DNA of 64,000 nucleotides, taken from Rhodeus uyekii (lineage: Eukaryota > Chordata > Actinopteri > Cypriniformes > Acheilognathidae). Shown here one piece after another: positions 1 to 14,500 of this stretch (positions are counted from its first letter, which is position 1; each line of letters starts with the position of its first letter). Both the position numbers and the translations under genes were made by a program. The DNA is taken from positions 3,365,001 to 3,429,000 of the forward strand of contig JAWRVZ010000063.1 of the NCBI GenBank assembly GCA_037043235.1, given 5' to 3'. Below the pieces are notes generated by a model. It did no database searches and was not told where the DNA came from. It saw only the letters and a list, made by a program, of their open reading frames with translations.

Positions 1-14
1 CTGTAAATACCTAC

Positions 15-2022
15 TCTTCTGGGGTAAATATGTATCCAATAACATCTTTGGCACTTCCAGCAATGGTTGCAACCACACAAGAAACAAGTACTAGAAAAAA
101 CATACCAGGAAAATCAAACATAATCAAAATTAACTTTACCACAACACAAAATAAAGTTACAAGTGATATTTTTATAATTAATAATATATGTAAATGTTCT
201 TAGAAACTAATAGACATCTTATAGCAAAGCTGCTGATGAATAGACCACATACGTCCACAGATTAAAGACACTTTGGCAGACAACTTGGCTTGTTCTGTGT
301 TTCCGGCTCCAAGAGCATTTCCCACCCTCACACTGGCAGCCACCATGAATCCCAATGGAAACTGAATGACAAAGAGAAAACAATGACTTGTGCTAATTGA
401 AGCTGATTGGTCCAAATATAATTTATCACAGCTGTTCAGCAACAGAACTTTTGGCTGCTGGAGCTCTTTTGCTTTTTATGTGTTTTTATGTATCTACTTT
501 CCTTTATTTTAAAAGCTTTTTTTTTGGTTACACTCATTAAGCAAACTTTTCCAGTTTTACATGCATTTCTAGGGCTGGATTTAATCTCAATTATAGGATG
601 GATTAAGGCTGCACCACAAGTTATTCCTGTGTAAATTCTTTATTCAAGTGTGCAAGATTACAACTATTAACATCTATTACTTTGCGTATTTGCTCAATTT
701 ATTAGAGTGAGTTTTTGCAGAGAGTTTATTTTGTAATTAAAAGCTGATGTATTTTGTTACAACCTGTGATTTGGTTTTCACTACCGATGCAGAGAGTAAC
801 AAAATACTATTTCCTAAAGTAAAATTATACTGTAAATACTGAATGCAGAAAAACATCTCGGGCTATGCATGTAACCTTAGTTCTCTAAGGGGGATCGAGA
901 CACTGCGTCAAAATGTTAGGGGACTGCTTTGGCATGTAGTGTCATGAAGCACTTTGAAATCGATCGTGCGATTGGGGAATGATTGTTGTGGATCGGTGAC
1001 GTCATGATCCAGGATCATAAAAGGGCACCGTAAACCGGAAGCAGCAGCTCAGAGTGTGTCTGAAACAAATAAGCTTTGTCTTAGCTTGTGAGCTAAGACA
1101 AATGATGCAACATCTCGTTTCCCCTTAGGGAACTAAGGTTACATACGTAACCTGAGACATTCCCTCTCATGGGAACTCAAGCTGCGTCAAAACGCCAGGG
1201 GAACAATATGCCAACACCACCTCAGTGACTCCGGCTGCAAGTGTGTCACAGCTCACTACGAGAGCACCATGATCCCCGGAGTGGAGTGGAGGTCAAGCTG
1301 GTAGAATGTCTGGAATGTGTGTGGGGAGGACCAGTCTGCCATGCTGCAGCACAAACATAAGCAAGGGAGACCCCTGCAAGAAAGCCAAAGAGGCAGCCAC
1401 ATTCCTAGTGGAGTGGTCACGGACCCACATGGAGAAGGAAATCCGGACGACTCGTAAGCCAGAGAGATAGCCTCAGCTATCTGTCTGCTCAAAGTAGTTT
1501 AGATGCCGGGGCCCACTTGAGGGTCTCGAGCAGAAGAACAGCTGGTCGGTCCTACGCCACAGGGAGACCTAGTGGACATAAGGGTCCAGTACTCACACTG
1601 GAATGACTGTGTTCTTGAATCCTGGCCATGATCACCAAGGGGGAGAAGACAGAAGCCTCAAGCCAGGAAGGAAACAAGTACTGAGAACGAGTCACCCAGA
1701 GGTATGTGGTAAGCAAGACAGCCACATAAACCTCTTGGGTGGGAGGAGAGAACCCTGTAGTGAAGCTGTACCGCAAGAAACAGCACAACTTAGGGGTGTA
1801 CAGTTTCCTTGTGGTGGGGGCTCTGGAGAGGAGAGTGGTCTCAGTAACCACGGTTGAAAGACCGGAAACTATGTGCTAGGCCCCCTCAGAGGCCAAGAAC
1901 AGAGATACGCACTCTCTCCAGAACTCCCGGAGCAGCCGGACCCTCTGTCCGAGAGGAGGGCATGTTTTATGGCCCCTTTCCTCAGCAGAGTATACTTCTT
2001 GTTTCATGACCAGAGCCTGCTC

Positions 2023-2057
<35 letters not shown>

Positions 2058-3656
2058 CTGGAAAAGAATACCCATAGGGTATTGTGTGTAGGACCCGTTA
2101 AAAGACATCTGGAACATGTGCACATGACCAGAAAGTCCACTGAGAGAACCAGACAACTTCTTGAAGAGGCTGATTCCTTAGCTGCCTAGAGAAAGACCCC
2201 TCGCCCTCATCGAGGTCCTGAGCAACTCCGCTTGTAAAGCCCACAGTAGAAGTTGTCAAGGCTTTGCAGAGAGAGGATCCAAATGCAGAATGAAGTGATG
2301 GGGTTTTATTGACACGACTGAAGACAAGGCACAATACGGGTAGTGAGGTATGAGAGTTCAACAGGCAGGGCAGGGTTGACGACAAAGACAGGCAAGGGAT
2401 GATGACCACTGAGACCAGTCCAGAATGACAGCAGACTGAGGAGTTAGGAAGAGGCAGCACCAACAGACAGACCAAGCAGGAGCTCGCCAGGCCACAAACT
2501 TCTAGGAGATCTCAGACTAGGCCCCAGACTAGCTGCCAGGTGGATGAGACAGTGGTCAGGAACTCTCAGGGCAGGAACAGACACAACTCACAACAGACAA
2601 GACAAAAATGCCAAAAAGACAAGAGAGAATGATTAAATGAAACAAAGCAACACAACCAGATGAACGCAATAATGAAAAAGAAAACAGAACTAGAGAATTA
2701 AACTATGAATACGATAACAGGACAACTTTGCAGGGAGAAGATTATAAGTAGAAGACAACTTAAAACTGGGAAAACAAAAGGGCAAGAACTAACTAGAACA
2801 TCAAAATAGTGATGTTACGTATGACACTGAAGCTTCGATGCGCGTATCGCTCATGTGACACAATTTGAACCGAAGCGCTGTATCGGAGTGTGTATTGGTT
2901 TCCCCGAGTCACGTGATCGATGACAAATGAAGCTTCATTTTCTGTCAAATCACATGCGCGTTTCACTTTGCGTGTCAGAAGCTTCAAACCCCCAGATCTT
3001 CTTTAACGAGTCCTTGTTGACTCAGTCTGGTTGATGGTTTTGTGAGGAGAGTCAAAATATGTAATATAATCAATACATTACACACACACACATATATATA
3101 TATCAGTGTGATACATGTGTGATATCAAGTAAAATGTGGTTTTAATGATACGTTTTTACAGACAGCGGCATGTGCGGAGAAGGAGGGGGGGGGGTGTATG
3201 GAGACACTTGATTCTGTATCGTACCTTGCACGAACACTACATAACTTAAATTAACATAACTTAGCTTACGTATTTATTTTTAAACTTTTCTATTGTATAT
3301 TGTTGTTTTGATTTTTTCGATTTGTATTATTTTGATCACTTTTCTTACCTTTTTTCGCCTGATTATTATTTTCGCCACTTTCACTTTCACTTGACGCAGA
3401 CATTTTAACGAAATACCTGTCATGGGAAATCTGCTTCTCCTTTATCCACAACAACAGAAGCCTCTTCATCTCATAATTTATATTCGAACATAACTTCGAT
3501 ATAATCATCATGCACTTGGAAGGATTTACATTCTTGATAAAATCCTTCTGCTTTAGGATGATGTCGTGGATGTACTGCGATCATAGGTGAGAGATAGATC
3601 TCTCACGCGGACACACGCTCATAATGATCCTATCACAGAATGTCCTTATTGTGTGT

Positions 3657-3741
<85 letters not shown>

Positions 3742-5543
3742 AGCCTACGTTAGATCTTATTGAATCATATAAATTCATATTATATTTTATTGTCACACTT
3801 TATGGGTAAATTTTTTTTTTTTTTTCTGGATACATTAAACACAAACATATAAAGCTTTTATTTGTACACATAGCATTGAAACGATGGAGTGTGTTGTGAT
3901 TGCTTCATCTGACAGAGCTTCTTTCACAGGCTTCTGCCTGCTTTATTTTAAATAAGCACCAGATGGCGCTGTTCTCGACACTCGCGAAGCCTCGAATCTT
4001 TTCCCGAAACAGTCAGGGTGAAGCCTCAGTGCTTCATGAAGCCTCATTTCCACATCCCTACATCAAAATACTATAAGGAATAGACTAGAAGAAAAAGCTG
4101 GAACTATTCACAACTAGAATAAGCGACTAAGCTACCATACCAATTTTAGAACAAAACAGGACCACATACCACAACATACACAAAACAAACCAGCAAGGAC
4201 ATGAGGGAAAGGAGCACAATATAAAGGGAGCAGAGCACATGAGGGACAGGTGAAAACACTCAGCAAACGAGGACTAGACAAGGGGGCGTGGTAACTGGAA
4301 ATGAGGAGGAGGGACAAGGGGACCAAATGGCAAACATGAACAAAGACAAAGCCATGTGCTCAAACACAACACAAACAGGCAAACATTAAACAAAGACAAG
4401 ACAGACAAGAAAATCTGGGCATGATCCTGACAGAAGTAGGGTGCTTAAGCCTACCACTACCAGGCTGGAGAGGAATATGCTTTGCCCACCACAGTAAAGT
4501 TAACCGCATGGCTTATTGGGCATACCAGGGATTTACCTCAGATGTTGGGAGGGAATCACGCAGGAGTCATTCATCCAGATGCATTTATTAGGATTAGTGT
4601 CTCTGGTCTCGGCAGCCATATTTTTGAATGCTTAGTCACATGACAGCGTGATTCACAACCTTGACAAGCTCCTCATAAGCCTGGGAGGAAGATGGCAAAA
4701 CTTACTCTCCAACTTCGACATTAACACATCTAACTCCTCAGAGCTGGATTGTTGCAGCGTCAATGTGCCCCTGCCTGGTCGGAAGAAACCGCCCTAGAGC
4801 ATGCCTCCAGATCCAGATATAGGAACAGATCTGCCACGTAAGGGAGATAAGGCAGAACCCATTTTAAACCCCGCTGTCAGATCCAAATGTTTTTATATCA
4901 TGCAAACACCGGAAAACAAAGATCCCCGCTCGGATACGAGACCTGGGAACACAACCCTGGGTGATAAAATACTTTTAGAAACCACCTTAGGTTCAGAGCG
5001 ACGCAGCATGCAGCCAGCGCGGTCAAGCGCTGACCGTGTGTGCTCTGCTCCAAAGAATTCTAACATAAGAGGTGTCTAGTCCTGCCCGCTTTAGTGAGGG
5101 CAGGGGAAGCACACACTCTAAAACTCCCTGTGGAAGTCCCTGTCTTTTTAAACTAGCTAGGGAAAGACATACTTTTGTTTCACACATACAGATCAACCAG
5201 CTTCACCAAAACACAACCACTTAGATCCACAGTTCTGTCAACAGGTTTCAGTTTCAGTTTACCTTTCGTAATGCTAATATCTTGATCCATTGACCAGCAA
5301 ACAGCTAGTGCTGTTGGGTCTGAGAAGATCCTCAAACCAGTACAAGTGTACAGTTTAGTTCCCTGTCAAGGGAACTCGCACTGCGTCGATGGGAACGCTT
5401 TAGCGTGTATGTCTCTTGAAGTACAATAAAACCAACGTGCGGGAGTGTACGTGGTCGTGATGACGTCATGAGCCAGGAGTATAAAGGCACGTCACGACCC
5501 GGAAACGGATTAGCTTTAGTGTCTTCAACAGCGCTCAAAGCTC

Positions 5544-5582
<39 letters not shown>

Positions 5583-8500
5583 TTGCCCGAGTGTAGTTTA
5601 AAAGAAAAGGGATTTCACCGTGTGATTGTGAGATGGCGGATCAAGACGTTGTGTTACGGCTGAGACCTGGCGGCGGCTGCAATCGTGGGGGCTGCAGCTA
5701 TCCAGTTCCGAGGAACTGGATGTTGTTAGTATCGACGCTGATGAGGAGGTTCTGCCAGCTCCCTCACCAGCATCAGATGAGTTGCTCGAGGTGGTTACTC
5801 GCGCCACCGCCAGGCTGGGCCTCGAGTGGCCGCCTGAGCGGAGAGATGCTCGCCCAAAGAGCAGATTGGACGAGCGCTTCCTGCCGTCCAGAGCACCACC
5901 TCAGCGCCGGTGTCTGCCTTTCTTCCTCAACTTCCACACCGAGGTGTCGAGGTCCTGGAAAAGGCTCGACTCCCACAGGATGCATAACAGTGAAACCGCT
6001 GTTTATGCGTCCCTTTTGGGAGCTAAAGAACGCGGATACGGGGCGATGCCTAAGGTGGAGGAGTCCTTGGCTAATTATTTGGCTCCTCACTCACTGCAGC
6101 CCCTAAAGACACCGACGCTCCCCACCAAACCGCTCAGGGTTACATCATCGCTGGTGGGGCGAGCATACTCATCTGCTGGCATGCCTCCATACATCCTCAA
6201 TGCTGCAGGCCTACCAGGCGGAGCTTTTGTCGGACCTTGATGAAGGCGGGGGTATAGGCCCGGTAGCAGTAGCGGAACTGCGAAGGGCCACGGATCAGGC
6301 GGTCTATCCCAGTTGTCACCTTCAGCGGTCTATCCCAGTTGTCACCTCGGCAGGGTGCGCTGGGCAGATCACCCCCTCTGAGGAGGGTTCTAGAGCAGCC
6401 ACTCCAGGTTTTCCCGGGCAGCCTCCTGGGGCCTGGAGTGGAAACACTATCAGAGGCTGGTCTCGCGAGACTAGTACCCCTGAAGGAGTTCTTGGCGGCG
6501 TGGGCACGTCTTGCCAGGCATTTCTCAGTGGGTCCTGCGCACCATACGCATAGGCTATACCATCCAGTTTCGGTCGAACCCTCCCAAATTCGCGGGGGTT
6601 CTTCCGACGGTGGTAGACCCAGAGCAGGCTCTGGTTCTGGAAGAAGTAGTCGAATCATTACTGAGGAAGGAGGCCATAGAGTATGTACCTCTCAGCCGCA
6701 GATTCTGGCTTTTACAGCCGCTACTTCATAGTTCCGAAGAAGGATGGGGGTATGCGTCCTATTTTAGACCTTCGTCTGTTGAACAGAACTGTCAGGCGAT
6801 TGAAGTTCAGAATGTTGACACTCAAACAGATTGTATCCCAGATCACGTCCGGGGATTGGTTTGTGACAATAGATCTCAATGACGCATATTTTCATATCTC
6901 CATCCTTCCTCAACATCGGAAGCTTCTCAGATTCGCCTTCAGGGGCAAGGCTTATCAGTACCGAATGCTTCCGTTCGGCCTAGCTTTATCTCCCCGCACC
7001 TTCACAAAATGCATGGACGTAGCGCTAGCCCCGCTGCGGTCCACTGGTATCCGTGTACTAAACTACATCGACGACTGGCTGATTCTAGCTCAGTCGCGGG
7101 ATTTGGCAGTTCGTCATCGAGATGTCGTCCTCGCACATATGAAGGAGCTGGGGCTGAGACTCAACGCCAGGAAGAGCATCCTCTCTCCTGTACAGAGGAC
7201 AACCTTCCTAGGGGTTGTATGGGACTCGGTGTCAATGTCAGCACGGCTCTCACCCGTGCGCATTGCTGCTGTTTTGTCCACAGTCCAAAATATCAAGCTA
7301 GGCCAGCTGGTCACTGTCAAACACTTTCAGAGAGTGTTGGGTCTCATGGCTGCAGTGTCCAGTGTCATTCCACTTGGAGGGGCAACCCCTTCCGTCTGAT
7401 CAAGGTTTCAAGGCGATGCCTTCGAGCCTTGCATCCGTGGAAGAAGAACTGGTTTCTTTCCCAGAAGCTCGCATTAGGGCCCATCTGTCACCGCATAATG
7501 CTGTCGACAGATGTCCTAAGGGACTGCTCGGCCCAAGGTCAGTGGGGCGGGCACCACCTCTCATGGCACATCAACGCTTTGGAGATTATGGATATGTCTG
7601 GATGGTGCTACGAGCGTTTTTCCCCGACCTCAGAGGCCATTATGTAGTAGTCAGGACAGACAATACGTCCGTGGTCTCCTACATAAACCACCAAGGAGGT
7701 CTCCGTTCCCATCGACTGTCCAAGTTGGCGGGCAGGATCCTTCTCTGGTCCCAGGGGAAACTGCTCTCTCTCCGAGCAGTTTATATCCCGGGGTCCCAGA
7801 ACTTGGGGGCAGACTTCCTGTCGAGGCAGGGGCCGAGGCCCGGGGAGTGGCGACTCCACACCGAGGTGGTGGAGCAAATTTGGCAGATATTCGGCCAATC
7901 TCAGGTGGATCTGTTTGTGTCTCAAGAAACAGCTCACTGTCCACTCTGGTTCTCCCTTCATCCTCCAGCGCCTCTCGGCCTGGATGCCATGAGACAGGGG
8001 TGGCCAAGGCTACCCCTGTATGCCTTTCCCCCCCTGGCTCTGCTCCCAGGGGTTCTGGAGAAAGTTTGCCGGGAGAAGGTGTGGTTTTCGGATCTGGTGT
8101 CTCTCCTAGACGGCACTCCGTGGGAGATTCCGGTCAGGAGGGACCTCCTGTCCCAGGCTCAGGGGAGGATCTTCCATCCTCACCCAGAACTGTGGAAACT
8201 ATGGGTCTGGCCCCTGAGGGGGCTCAGCTCATAGAGTCTGGTCTCTCAACCGAGGTTGTGGAGACCATTCTCCACTCCAGAGCCCCTTCTACGAGGAAAC
8301 TCTACGCCCAGAAGTGGAGGATCTTCACTTCTTGGTGCAGCGAGAAGCAGCTGAACCCAGTTACCTGCCAGGTTGGCATCGTTCTGGAGTTCCTGCAAGA
8401 AAAGTTCGCTGCAGGGCTGTCCCCCTCCACACTAAAGGTTTACATGGCTGCCATAGCTGCTTACCATGCACCTTTGAGTGGTGCCTCTTTGGGCAGGGAC

Positions 8501-11500
8501 CCCCCTCATTGTTCGTTTCCTTCGTGGCATTCTGAGGCTGAGGCCTGCGGTACGTTCAAGGGTGCCCCCTTGGGACCTGTCCCTGGTGCTCAAGGCCCTG
8601 TCCCAGGCCCCCTTTGAACCTCTAGAAGAGATCTCAGATAAACATCTCACTCTGAAAACACTCTTTCTGCTCGCCATCTCTTCCCTCAAGAGGATTGGCG
8701 ACCTCCAGGCCCTCTCCATGGCCCCTTCATGTTTAGAGTTTGCGCCCAGCATGGCTAAAGCAATACTTAACCTCAGGCCGGGTTATGTGCCTAAGGTTCT
8801 TTCAAGCCCTATGCGCCACATAGTACTGCAGGCCCTATGTCCTCCTCCATTCATTGATCATGACCAGGAGTTCAAGAACAAGGTTTGTTCAGTGCGAGCA
8901 CTGGACGCCTACGTCCACAGAACTGCCACGTGGCATAGGTCAGACCAGCTCTTCGTTTGTTTCGGGGCCCCTAGGGGTTCCCCCGCCTCTAAGCCTACTA
9001 TGAGCAGGTGGATAACTGAGACTATATCCCTGGCTTACGAGCTCGCAGGACAGCAGTGTCCACTGTCTGTCCGTGCCCATTCTACCAGGAGCATGATTGC
9101 ATCTAAGACCTTTCTCGCAGGGGCCTCCCTTGCGGACATTTGTAATGCGGCTGGCTGGTCCTCACCGCATACCTTTATTAGGTTCTATCAGCTAGACCTA
9201 AACCCCGCTTTGGGATCCTTGGCGTTATCGTAGTGATCTACGTTTCGCTTGGCATACTCCCGTACGCTGAGGCGGCGTGGGTATTCCTCGTTCCCAATCG
9301 CATCATCGACGCAGTGTGAGTTTCCTTGACAGGGAACGTCTCAGGTTACTATCGTAACCATAGTTCCCTGAGAGGGAACGAGACACTGTGTCTCGTAGCC
9401 TCAGCTCCTGCGCATGCCAGCCTGTTTCTGATTCTGATCAAGCTAATCTGCTTCCGGGTCATGACGTGCCTTTATACTCATGATGTTTTATTAACAAAGT
9501 TCGGGAGGAACACGTTCAAGGATGAAAGCAATCAACTCATCATCAGCAATTACATCTCATCCTATCAGCATGAGAGGAAGCGTGTATATATAGCCATGTT
9601 CGACTCACCTACATCCCTCGACAGTTTATGGCAGCTGGACAGTTTACAGCAGCTGGACAGTTTACGGCATACGGCTCCACCTTCCGGTCATGATACAGCT
9701 GGAATCGAGCTCTACACGTTAGATGGATTTTCTACAAAAACCTCCGGAATCTGGAGCGATTCTAATCCGCCTAACACCACGCTGACTATATTATATCACC
9801 CTTGGCATTTCATCATGGGTGCCAGACCAAACAAACGGATCAAGCAACAAACAACCAAACGCACAGTGAGACGCGAGGCCTGTTCTCGCCACCGCAAGCG
9901 AAACATCCGCATTCATAAAGCTCGTTGTCAAGCTTGAGTCTCAAGCAATGCCGCCCTCTTCCCGCAAGGAACGAGCTTTCCACCAGCGCCAGGCCGCCGC
10001 TGCCGCCGCCGCAGGCCCTCGGCAAACCCTGCTGCAGTTTCAGCTCACACTCTCTCTCTCCGTCAGCTCACACAAACAAGAGCAGCTGTAATCCTCTCAG
10101 CGCTTTGATTTCAGCAAATGCTAAATCACGAGCAGTTTGTGCCATCTCGATGCTACTGTTTCGGGGAATCCGCGTCTGAAATGTGACTGTTTTAAACTAA
10201 CGCGCTGCCCCCTCGCAGCTCAAGCAGTAGCGCGCACCAAAGTCAGATAGCGTGCAGTACAGCCCGATCGCGCGCGCTGCTTCCAGATCGCGCGCTCAGC
10301 CGCCCACACAAGAATCAGGAACTCATTGCCAACACTGCCTGGATGATTCAACTTAATCACCTATTAAGTGGACTCTCTGGAAAAGAAACCAAATGCACTT
10401 CTTATTTCAAAGTAATTCACTGTCTTCAATTCTTAAGTCTATGATAAGTCTTATAAGTCTATGATATTTGAATGATCTATTTAAATCTATGATATATATC
10501 TATTTAAAGCCAATAAGTTTGGTAACTTTTATCAATTTTGATATTCCGAATTCCAGCAGGTAAGTAAGTGTGTTTAGTCATTAAATATGCAACATGCACT
10601 TGATATAAATTAAACGCCGTCAATTTTATAATTAAAAGGTTATATACTTTATGGAAATCAGGATATTTTACAAACCATAGTGGAGTTTTGTTATTACTTG
10701 TGTATATATTTAGATGTCTGTAAATAATCTTCTATCTTCAATCAATCTAAAGAGATTGAAAACACTGAATAGCAACAAGTGTTGAGCGCTTTCTCTGGCT
10801 CAGCACCAGCCAACGTGTTGGAATTTAGCAGGCGATCATGTGATGCCCCGCCTTTCTGCCACAATGTCCAAGATTGAGATGTACCTGTTTGATGATGACA
10901 ACTTCTTCTCTCAAGTTCCTTCGCCGTATCCCACTGATGAAAGGAGCTCCCAAGCTCAACAAACACTGCAACCGAGCTTCCAACATCACCACGCTGTCAT
11001 CGCACCCTATGACGCCAAGGCTTACACTCACCTCCACCATCAAGACATCCGCCATCTTCTTACTCAACTTCCTATGACACCTCAGCACTTGCATCAATAG
11101 TGAAAGGAAAACGACCAAAGCATAATTAACTAGAATACAAGTCTCAGCCGTACCATTTCCAAATTCACTCTACCTTCAAAAATGCCTCAAACCTTCGCTC
11201 CCTAAATCTTCATCTCTCTCCCTCGCAAGACCAGATCTTCAAGCGTTAAGTCGCAGCAGCACACTGCATGTTTCCAGCACTGCACCTCACATGCTAGCCT
11301 TTAGTGAGTCACGCCGCCCCCCAAGTGTGAGCTTGCCTCCGCCAGCGGTACAGACTCAGCACGGAAGCACGTACCTAACCTTTCCCTTATGTTTGGCCTG
11401 CAGCCCTACAATCCGGTTCTAGCATGAGGCTGCCTCCGCTAGCGGTGCAGGCCCAGACACTCTGCTTTATCTTCCCTTTCTACCCCTTCTGTCTCTCTCC

Positions 11501-14500
11501 AAGCTCCAGGCGTCAACCCAAGCGTGAGGTTGCCTCCGCAAGTGGCTTCGGCACTGGCCTTTTTCCACCTAATTCTCTCCACCATGCTAAATCTCCTTTC
11601 ATCCAGTTCTCTGCAATGCTCATGCCATTCCACAAACACTCCTGCTCGGAACCACCCCTGTCGCCAACAACAGTAGAACACAAATCTTCACTGAAGTTAA
11701 GGCTGCTGCCACCAGAGGTGGACCCATTTCCAACCATTATATGAATATTCAGAGTTGATATTTCACAACGCCTCTAAATTTCCATTCTTCAAGCCTTTTT
11801 CTCTTCAAACCACTCATTTTGGAAGATTACATGTGGAGTGGAAGAGTTCAAGACTTTCCACTCCATATATAGTCTGCTTCACATTGTCTCTATCCACCAA
11901 CACCAAGAACCCCCAATCCAGCTTCACCATGGGTTAACTAGGTGAAATCTACTTCCCTCTGCTGAAATCTAATCCTCTGCTCATCAGAGGTCTCAAGAAC
12001 CCAACCCACCAGCTCAGACTCCAGACAACCAATTACGTTGGAAATCTGTATCCCCACTCTTCGCTAAGGATTCCACCCAAATGTTGTCCGACCACTCAAC
12101 GCCATGATTGAGCCATGTTGATTCAGTTTCCTCAGATTCTATCACATCCAACCTTAATCCAAATCTTATTCTTATCCTTATTCTGACTCGTCAGTGCTGC
12201 ACGACGAAAGTAAGGTAGACCAAACCATAAAGGCCTTTATCTTCCACAAACAACAACAATCCTTCGTAGCCTACCTTAATTAAGAGATCAGGCCAAACTC
12301 CCATCCGACCCACTCATCACAGACGACTTCAATCACCCCATCACATGTTTCGTTCTAAAACTAGCAGACCCAAGCACTGGGTCGCAGGTCATCGGAAGCC
12401 AGGAGTTACATTCGATCAAATCAGTCTCTCCAGAAATGGCTTTCACTGCCACAGAGACAACAGAAGATGAGGAAAGAGACAATCTCCATCATCCAACACT
12501 TGATAAGTTTCCAGAGGAAGTTCTCCACTACCGCAGCAGTGAAGCTATCTTCATACTGGCATTTCGGTTTCGTCAGACGCTCATAACTCACCATTACATC
12601 CAACAATTTCCGACTTGTCAGTACTGGACGATGAAACCATTTCTTACTTCATCAAACGAAGAAAGGCCATCTCACCTGCATCTCTAATCTTCCATCACCA
12701 ATCCAACCATATCAAATCCTCCTAGCCTACCTCCATTTCAGAAACTCGCAGGCTAAACTCCCATTTCAGAAACTCGCAGGTTAAACTCCCATCCGATCCA
12801 CTCTCCATAGACGATTCCAACGATTCCAACCCCATTTCAAACCGGATTCCCAACAGACCATTTATCCAGCCATTCATTTCGCATAAGCACAGCAACCACA
12901 GCGGCACAAAAGGCCTTTCCCAACAGCTAATACAAGCATTGCGCCGCCGGTCTTCAGAAGCTTTCAAGAGCCACATCAGATCAAACAGATCGCACATCAA
13001 ACAAGCTCTTCAAACTCTCATCAGTCAAGCATCAGCTCCTCCCCACTTACAACTTCATGGCCACTGCTTTCCATTGCCGCAGCAGTGACGCTCCCGCAGG
13101 AGCCAGATCTCTCAATTATCCACTGCTGCAGCAGTGACGCTCCCGCAGGAGTGAACCTAAGGGGAAATTACTCCACTGCCGCAGCAGTGAGGCTCCCGCA
13201 GGAGCTCAGTTCTGAACTTGCTTCCATTGCCGCAGCAATGACGTTCCCCCACACTCCCGCAGGAGTCAGCCTAAGGGGAAATTACTCCACTGCCGCAGCA
13301 GTGAGGCTTCCGCAGGAGCTCAGTTCTGAACTTGCTTCCATTGCCGCAGCAATGATGTTCCCCCACACTCCCGCAGGAGTCAGCCTAAGGGGAAATTACT
13401 CCACTGCCGCAGCAGTGAGGCTCCCGCAGGAGCTCAGTTCCGAACTTGCTTCCATTACCGCAGCAATGATGTTCTACCACACTCCCGCAGGAGTCAGCCT
13501 ATGGGGAAATTATTCCACTGCCACAGCAGTGACGTTCTCGCAGGAGCCAGGTTCACCAAATCCTCCACTGCCGCAGCATTGACGTTCCTGAAGGAACAAG
13601 GTCTCTCGAATTTTCCACTGCCGCAGCAACAATGCTCCCACCAGAGCCCAGCCACAGGAGTGATATGCCTCCATACTCCCAAGGGAGCCCAATCTCTTCA
13701 AAATTGGTTTCCACCACTGCAGCGGCGATGTACCTCTTTGGTCCTGCAGCGGCCCAGAGGGGTTTCCACTGCCACGGTAGCGACGTGCCTCCTGCTGCTA
13801 CGGGTGCCCAGAGGGGTTTCCACTGCAATGACGGTGACGTGCCTCCTGCTGCCGTGGGGACCCAGAGGGGTTTCCACTGCCGTGACTGTGACATGCCTCC
13901 TGCTGCTGCGGGGGCCCAGAGGGGTTTCCACTGCTACGGTAGTGATGTGCCTCCTACTCCCGCAGCGGCCCAGAGGGGTTTCCACTGTCATGGCAGCGAC
14001 GTGCCTCCTGTTCCCGCAACGACCCAGAGGGGTTTCCACTGTCACGGCAACGACGTGCCTCCTGCTCCCACAGCAGCCCAGAGAGGTTTCCGCTATCACA
14101 GCAGTGATGTACCTCCTGCTCCTGCAGCGACCACGGGGGTTCCCACCGCCGCGGTGGCGACGTGCCTCCCTGCTCTTACGGCAACCCGGGGGGAAGGGTT
14201 TCCGAGGTTCCCCTATATACTCCCAGGAACCAAGTTTCACCGAATTCGCCTTCTTGCAACACTTGAACAACAAGCACATCTCCAACGCTAAAGCAATATC
14301 ATCTCCTCTATGCCTCAGGCCTTCTACAGCCACCCAACAGCGATGCTCATCTTTTTGGAAATATGACCTCGCAATCACCTCGCAATTTTTGGGGGTCATC
14401 AACATCTTTCAGCGGCTGTCCGACTGGGTTGCAATTTTTCGGGGAGTGCTCCAGGTTTGGGCTAAGTACAGAGCTCGGAGCCCTCTCCTCGGACAGCACG

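Larger units (their letters stand above)
2254..4432. mobile_element. unclassified TG..CA element with 5 bp target duplication
   Basis: Begins TGTCAAGG, ends CCTGACA, and is flanked by the direct repeat GAAGT (2249-2253 and 4433-4437). It interrupts DIRS A. Without the nested hAT element it is about 0.92 kb. The TG/CA ends and 5 bp duplication suit an LTR-type or other non-autonomous element; no coding capacity is seen. The class is left open. Confidence 0.6.
866..5228 (-). mobile_element. degenerate DIRS retrotransposon A (minus), interrupted
   Basis: Inverted terminal repeat on the left (about 866-1060, with GAGACACTGCGTC and a GACGTCATGATCCAGG block) and an internal complementary region near 1115-1190. 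These match the organisation of the intact DIRS at 5358. Minus-strand recombinase remnants follow (1241-1880), then a gag-like remnant (4640-4800). A separate element (2254-4432) splits it. No RT is recognisable, so the pol core is deleted. The other terminal repeat is not visible; native intron homologous to copy B resumes near 5229. Confidence 0.7.

Noticed and set aside
3581..3809. Open frames on both strands made of Ser-Leu, His-Thr, Cys-Val and Arg-Glu dipeptides
   Set aside because: Translation of the GT/GA microsatellite; no coding meaning.
10742..11118. Overlapping plus and minus frames of 67-97 codons as host genes
   Set aside because: Inside the split-repeat element; no similarity, mutually overlapping shadows.
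13161..14186. CRISPR-like array
   Set aside because: Units are contiguous tandem repeats without unique spacers, in a vertebrate genome.
13698..14405. 235-codon minus-strand frame as a separate gene
   Set aside because: It is open only because the 54 bp array has a period divisible by three; the plus-strand frames are equally open.
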